From positions 15,127,662 through 15,191,661 of the forward strand of contig NC_089749.1 of the NCBI RefSeq assembly GCF_040412425.1: 64,000 bases of DNA. Reading direction: 5' to 3'. Position 1 is the stretch's first letter, and each line of letters begins with the position of its first letter. Origin of the DNA: Macrobrachium rosenbergii. Lineage: Eukaryota; Arthropoda; Malacostraca; Decapoda; Palaemonidae. Position numbers and translations under genes: made by a program. Positions 57,506-64,000 of this stretch are shown here, piece by piece. Below the pieces are notes generated by a model. That model had not been told where the DNA came from. It was given only the letters and a program-made list of their open reading frames with translations, and did not search any database.

Positions 57506-60500
57506 AAGCTGTAATGCATTGGCTGTCAAGGGAATTGGTACAAAAATTAAAAGGGTCTTGTTTGTGTTTGCACGTGAATTGACATAAAAGTGATGACAGT
57601 TACGTGTTGCAGTAAGCCATTCTTTTCTTCAGGGACATTAGTGATCATAGTGTTATGTTGTAGGTACTACATGTTTAAGAAGTGTATCTTTACTAGTTTT
57701 AGCATTTTTTTTTTAAATAGCGCACATTCTTCCTACTCTTACAAACTAATTTGATCATTAGAATAACAATGTTAACTGTTTTTGAAGCCTTTGACTAGCT
57801 GAATACAAGGTATTTCTTTTTCTGTAGTGTATATATACAGCAAAACATTGTTTCTAGATCCGATTATTAAAATTTTGAGGAAGTGCAGTTAATATCATTA
57901 CAAAAACATCAGTAACACATGAGAAGTTAGTAGTGGTGGGTCTACAGTATGTAAAGTTTTGTTTCAAAATTAGAGGAAAGGCTTTGCAAGAGATGGCTGG
58001 GTTAATATTTTAGGATACTTAAGTCTTGGTATCTACTCAATTTGCTCCTTGTAACATGGTTGTGACTATAGCTTGTTGATCAATGCTGGATTGGATTGGA
58101 TTTTCTCAATAGACAAATCGCAAACCTTCCTAATTTTGCAAATTAATATGAAGTTGCTTAACCTCAGTAAGAGTGTATCATTATTGTTAGTGGACATTGG
58201 AAGTCATCACAGTGTTCCCAGGTGTGTTTTTCTTGTTTGTTTGAATTCTTACGGATTTTTCTTATGGTTATTGTTTTTCATGTCATCACGGCATGGCAAA
58301 TGGTAAAGTGCAATATGGTCCTGTGTCTACATTGAATGTAGTTATTATTTAACAATGACTGCCACTCTTGGCTTTCACCACACTTGAATTGGGCATCTAC
58401 CTCTAATAAATGGAAGTTTCTTCTAGGAATGAATTAAGTAAATGAGGTTTACAACCAGCCAAATATATTTTTTTAGCTTATGTTGTATATGCATAAGTGA
58501 ACCTAGAGGCAGAGGATTCCTTAATGCTATATTCTCCCATGTACTCTAGTAATACAGTATATGTCCCTGTAGAGACAGGTGATTGCTGTGCATTTGTTTG
58601 TTCCATATTTAATAGGAATTCATTTAGATTTTAAATAATGACTTTAAAACATTGATTGAAATATAAAATTTCTGTTAAGCCATATTACTCATTGTATAAA
58701 TTATTCAGTATACTTTACAATGCATCATTTTGTTTTATTTTCACCAAAATTCAGCTTTAACAGGTTATTTGACCAGGAGCCCCTGAGCTGGATCAGATTT
58801 CTTCTTCACTCTCCCTTTGCAAAAACTCACCCTTTAAAAAAAAAAAAGTTATGTGGAAGGACTAAGTAAACAGCTGAACTGTGGAAAACGGATACAATAC
58901 GGCAGTGGAACATGAGAGCTACATTAGCAGTGATTGAAACCATAGAGGAAACAAACTCAAGTTAATCATATACATGTGAGTATTGCAAAAAACATCTATC
59001 AAATTGCAATATTTTACGCAGGTGTATAGCAGTAATGTTAATCAGTTTTGGCTAATTACTTTTTATCTAAATTACTTTAGGATATATAAATTACTTTGAG
59101 ATTACTTTAGGAAAATTAAATCTGAGATTAAGTAAGCTTTGCACCAAGAGTAAATTGAGTTATCAATATTTGTACAGGTACGCACCGGTTATGTTACCGA
59201 TGACTTTTTAGTCAGGTGCTGAATGAACATCAAAATGACCATCCACCCCTTCAGGGATCAGAGTCGGCTGAGTGAATGAATTGAGAAATTTAGGCTAAAA
59301 AGCCAAGCATAATGAAACTGAAACAAAATCACTGAAACCAAGTACTGTAATATTGTATAATGAAAGGAAAATGAAAAGAAATTGAAATGAAAAGGAATAT
59401 TGTCAGAGAGAGGTTATTAAACAATCATGTAGGAAGAGAGAATGGCCAGTGTAACCATTTGAAAATTAAATGCAGAACCTACCAAAGACATTGCCACTTC
59501 TCCATTACCTAATGTTGTCTGCCATTTTAAATTCTCAGCTTCTCTCAATATGTGAGAATTTGGTTATGAAAGTTTTTGTCTATAATTCTCTATTAAAATT
59601 AGCCTTTGATTGCTTATCATCATCTCCACAATGCAATGGAACTGTAAGCAAAAGTACCAGTCATAAGGAACATAAATGGAAATGTAATTGTTTTGTAGAT
59701 TGAAGCTACCCACCAACCCCCTGGAGCTCTTTTGGATTAATGACTTACCTTTTGGATGGTCCAAGGATGTCAGTTCTAGTTTTAGAAACATGATCCTTAT
59801 ATTTACTGATTCGTAAGGACAATTAGCTCCGATTGGGAAGAGTGCAGGATGGTTATTAATGAAAATCTCTCTCTCCAATCAACTTTTTAGTGCAAGTCAC
59901 TACCTGCACTGTATTGTTACATCATTCATTTAATTATTAGGTCATGGTGTACTGTACTTTTATGTCATTCACTTAGTTATTAGGTCATGGTGTACAGACA
60001 GGTGTTCACCGAGTTAGATCTAAATATTTGACCTCTGCATTGGACATCTCTATAAAAAATAATAACCGTTACCTCATTGGAAAATTTAAATCCAAACGAG
60101 GAAGCACAAGTCAACTTTAGTTGTGGCCAAATTGAGATTTTATTGGGTATGTTGCAAATTTGATGCTGCATGAAGTATGGCAAACTCTAGTACACACATT
60201 ATTTTTACCCCAGTAAGTGATTAATGATGTCATTAATTGCTAGTACTGTATACCTTGAGCTTCATTTTCAAGCTTGTATATTTTGGATTAAATATTATTT
60301 ACGATACTTGGAAAATGCAATTAGTCGAGTAGTTTTTACGAGTAGAGTGTTTAAAATTGAACGTTATTGTTATATCCAATGTTTTGATAATGTACTTACT
60401 ATCTACATATGGCTGGTTATTTCTATATATTCAAAGCCTCTGTGGATGTGTAGTCTTCTAAATAGGCTGATGAATGTCATGCTGGTCTAGTAATTCTGAG

Positions 60501-60638
60501 GCTCAAACCTGGATGGAATTCTAATTTTAGAAGACTTGCATATACCAATAAAATGTTAATCTGGCACTGACCATTTTTCAAGAACATTATGTACATTAAA
60601 CAGCTGGTAAAGGATAGATAGCGTTCATGTAAAAGACA

Positions 60639-60797
60639 CACTCTGAACATTTCATGTTATAATACTAGGAATGACTAGATCCAATAAACTTCACTCTGAA
60701 CATTTCATGTTATAATACTAGGAATGACTAGGTCCAATAAACTTCACTCTGAACATTTCATGTTATAATACTAGGAATGACTAGGTCCAATAAACTT
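60639..60797. repeat. 53-bp tandem triplication
   Basis: CACTCTGAACATTTCATGTT through CCAATAAACTT is repeated three times exactly end to end (60639, 60692, 60745), with a single A/G difference. Each copy contains an AATAAA hexamer. Confidence 0.95.
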
Positions 60798-60930
60798 CTA
60801 AGTCAATTAAACACTACATTTCAGGCATCTTTAATAAGAAAGTCATAAAAAACTTATACAGAAAAGATTTACATTTGTAGAAAGGCTCCATCTTCAGCCT
60901 GACCAAGCAGAGCTTGTAAAAAAAAAAAAA

Positions 60931-63900
60931 ATGCATCTTATTTCATTGTTTATTTCATATATATAAAAAACATGTTTTAGGATATTTCTCCTTTGCCAAA
61001 ACTCTATACATCATTCCTATTCAAATGCTATTTTGTAATAAATATCACATACAAAACTTCCATCCATGCCCATTAACAGAGAAAGAGGGATAATGGAATG
61101 AGAGAGACATAACACATACAAACACTCCCACTTGCTTCATAATTATTTCTTTTTGGCATTAGACACAAACCTACTAACTGCATAATCTTCAGACTTCATT
61201 TTCTCCAGACAAAAGTGAGAAAAATCTGATAGGAAAAGTTTTATCCTCATGATATTAGTAACAACTCTTGCTAACAAAATGCCAGGCAAAAAGTAAAGCT
61301 GCAGTTAAATCTGGACTGATAAAAACATTTGGTGTAACAATGAAATCTTAAAATATTGTCTTTTAATTACAGAAAAGTAGGGAAACTGAGATTCATTCCA
61401 TAAAAACATACACATGATCAGCACACATTCAAAATGGAATTCAAATTTTGTTTCAAAGAGGTATAGCTCTAAAATGCTTTTACAGAAAAAGATACATGCA
61501 CTCCAATTCTTGATCCTACAACAGTACTAACCTAATTTGAGACAACTCTCTTACCATGGCATCAATGCCAATACAGCAGAATTTATCTTTAAAGCATCCA
61601 CTATCTGGGAATCATTCTGATCAAGTCCTTACATACCAATAAATCAAACTGACACAAGTCTTCTGTAATGTTCTGCATGTAACAGAAAATTGGTGTTCCC
61701 ACATGCACACACCACTGAATACAGCATTAACATACAGTATTGTGTGATTTCGCTAATGCAACATTGTTATACTTTGCATAACATGAATATGGATGGGTGA
61801 AATTATCGCTAAAATTCCAGCAAAAAGCTTGGCCATTAATGCAGTTAAAATATTTGATACCCTCATAATCTGAGGGTAGATGTACAGGGTCATTAACGCT
61901 TGGCAATTTTCACAAAACTCATAAAGGTGAGAAAGCAATGCACTTTACTTCAATCAACAGAGTGAATATGCACCTTTCATGCTGAAATAAGCATGGTTAA
62001 CATTTAATGGTAGTAACAAAAAATACATTTATTTTAATTCTCGTATCTTGATATTAAGTGGACAATTCAAAGAAACACTAAAGTCAATTTACTTTCTCCA
62101 CAATAAGATTTTGACATGTCATGACATCTGAATAATACAAAAGCAAAAATACTTTTGCTAATGCAATGTTACTCATGGGCTTCTTATAATCTACCTGCAT
62201 ATAAATGCAAGATCTTTAAATTTACTAGCCACAATGTACAGGTACATGGTTTCCTGCACATTATACTTCATGTGTAAGCTGGGTCTTCATATTATAAAAC
62301 AGAATAGCTTCATTTTTCACTAAAATTAAACACACCGGTATTAAAGAGGAGATTTAAGGACCCCCTTCCATGGTCGCACCGAGGTCAATATGATTTCAAT
62401 GACCCCAATATTTTCAAACAAATTTCCTAATAAGGCACTTTTAAGTTAACATTCTCAAGATACAAAAGTACAGTATTCAAGTTGTAAAGTTGCATATAAA
62501 ACTGCCCTAAGCTTAGGTTTCACTCGGTATTCTGCTTAGCATTATCTTAAGCTTACTACAGGTTTTCCTAGATAAACCTGACATTCAGACAAGGTTTTTA
62601 ATTCACAGATAGGTTCACTGGGAGATATCTAATGAATGTAGCAGAATAGATCATCAAGCATATTCTCAATGGCCACAACACAAAGAGCAACCATATTCTT
62701 TAGGCACATCAAAAGACATAATGCTTTTCCAAGTAACTTAAACATGGAGTTGTCAAACATCATGGTACAACTATAATACATTTACAAAAAAAAAAAAAAA
62801 AAAGTTCAAACTGAATGGAGAGCAAGAGGGTTTTCTTTACTTTCATACAACAAAACACTAGAGACAACTGATTTCAACTGCATTTAACAAGCAAATTTTA
62901 TAAAATAATTTAAATCTTTCAGCATTCCAACATTTTTACCCAAGAAAAATATCTACAACCCTTTACATTAGATAAAGTAGTAAGGCAAGAACAATCTAGT
63001 TTACTTGATACACTACTACTGAGTAATCATAAAGTAAAATCAATTACCAAATTATAATTATATTACCGTGTAATTAATTAATTGACATTCAAATTCACAG
63101 CTTTCCCAAAATGGCAGAGTGGTATCAACACAAGAAAAGTTACTGCTGGTATGAGAACTTCACTAATTGTTTCTACTTAATTTATACACAACACTCAAGT
63201 CATTCATTTTACCTACTTTATTTACCTTGAAGACATTATTACTGACTATAATCAAGCATGTTGGTCCCTCTATATATAGTATTAACATGAAGGATGAGGA
63301 AAATACAAATCCCTAATTTTAAAAAATCCCCTAAACCTTGAGTTTCAATGGTATACAATTAAAACCAGACTATATTACTTGGACTGCATCTAGTTATGCA
63401 ATTTCTTAATTTTTTATCACTTAAGAAGCTGCAAATTTAATGGCCTCAAAAAATACAAAATTTCTGATATCTTCACTATTAAATTCTAGACAACGTACGA
63501 AAATCCGTGTATAAAAATCTGGATTGTTTACTTCTCCAGTAGTTCGACAAACGTAAAAGAATAAAGGCATACTACTGAAATCTACAAATTCATTGCTTCC
63601 ATGTCTTTTTTCCTAAGTTTTCCCACCAGTGATGCCCATCTGATGGAACCTTGGAATATCCAGAGTTTATGCGGTTGCAATGGAATGCCTGCATACCTTT
63701 GCAACTGAATGCCTGCATACCTTTCAATATTAATACTCTTCCTGTTATCACAAGTGAATGTAAATTCTTTCTATAAGCCCAGGTCTGCTCTCTTAAACAT
63801 CTAGTTTTGGAAGTTTGAGCATAAACAATCTAGAACTGAGCAATCAGAGAATAATCTGTTCTTTGTGCAAAGACTGTGCTGAGGTACAAGATAATGTTGA

Positions 63901-64000
63901 TAACTTCAAAAAATTATAAATGAAAACAATAATAAAAAAAAGCTGACAGTATCATCACCAAAGTATATAAAAAGTATTGTGCAGTGTTTCATTCAATAAG
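60931..64000. other. AT-rich region, possibly the 3' UTR of a minus-strand gene
   Basis: No coding exon is recognised. On the - strand AATAAA at about 60955-60950 is followed by a T-rich run (the A13 at 60919-60931 of the + strand), the usual order of a poly(A) signal and downstream element. This allows a minus-strand transcript that ends here and whose coding part lies beyond the window. Inference only. Confidence 0.25.

Larger units (their letters stand above)
52994..60930. other. STK40 3' UTR and AT-rich non-coding region
   Basis: No convincing coding exon is visible. The first poly(A) signal after the STK40 stop is AATAAA at 53257-53262; others occur around 53.93 kb and 55.62 kb, so the 3' UTR could be short or several kb long. 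The sequence is AT-rich, mostly free of the SINE copies seen elsewhere in the window, and contains local duplications at 57.2-57.5 kb and 60.6-60.8 kb. Confidence 0.5.

Overview
This is a eukaryotic, animal nuclear window, most likely from a decapod crustacean and plausibly a caridean shrimp. The support is many-intron genes with animal domain architectures, very abundant AT, AG, AC and AAT microsatellites, and interspersed repeat families of a kind I associate with decapod genomes. The species call is inference. Nothing prokaryotic, viral or CRISPR-like is present.

Four protein-coding genes can be reconstructed. (1) About 10.84-21.05 kb, + strand: the 3' twelve exons of a PHLPP-type gene (leucine-rich repeats, then a PP2C-like domain and a long tail). 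The 5' end, which would carry any PH domain, was not found. (2) About 26.94-21.90 kb, - strand: a complete two-coding-exon FASTK-family mitochondrial RNA-regulatory protein ending in a RAP domain. It is tail-to-tail with PHLPP, with 856 bp between the stop codons. (3) About 38.45-32.14 kb, - strand: a nine-exon gene whose splice phases agree throughout. It encodes a 544-aa secreted protein with a signal peptide, a VWC-like segment, a von Willebrand D-like region, a mucin-like domain of about 27 ten-residue repeats, and a short Cys-containing tail exon. I do not recognise it as a named gene and it is the best candidate for something undescribed. (4) 49.57-52.99 kb, + strand: a single-coding-exon STK40 pseudokinase, much larger than the vertebrate protein as I recall it, with a DFG motif changed to TNF and a COP1-type VP motif.

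Layout: 1-10.8 kb holds repeats, SINE copies and a decayed Penelope-like fragment. 10.8-21 kb is PHLPP and 21.9-28.5 kb is FASTKD. 28.5-32.1 kb is microsatellites and a degenerate minisatellite. 32.1-40.9 kb is the VWD/mucin gene with a likely TATA promoter, and its introns hold an 8-bp-TSD transposon and a decayed LINE endonuclease fragment. 41-49.5 kb is repeat-rich: nested SINEs, a hAT-like element with target-site duplication, and a 505-bp AT microsatellite. 49.5-53 kb is STK40. 53-64 kb is AT-rich non-coding sequence, probably 3' UTR and intergenic DNA, with small tandem duplications.

The four genes do not form a pathway; they are neighbours in an intron- and repeat-rich genome. The most interesting features are the glycosylation-prone repeat domain that is read in two frames through compensating indels, the degenerate PP2C metal sites in PHLPP together with a triplicated splice donor, and the enlarged STK40.
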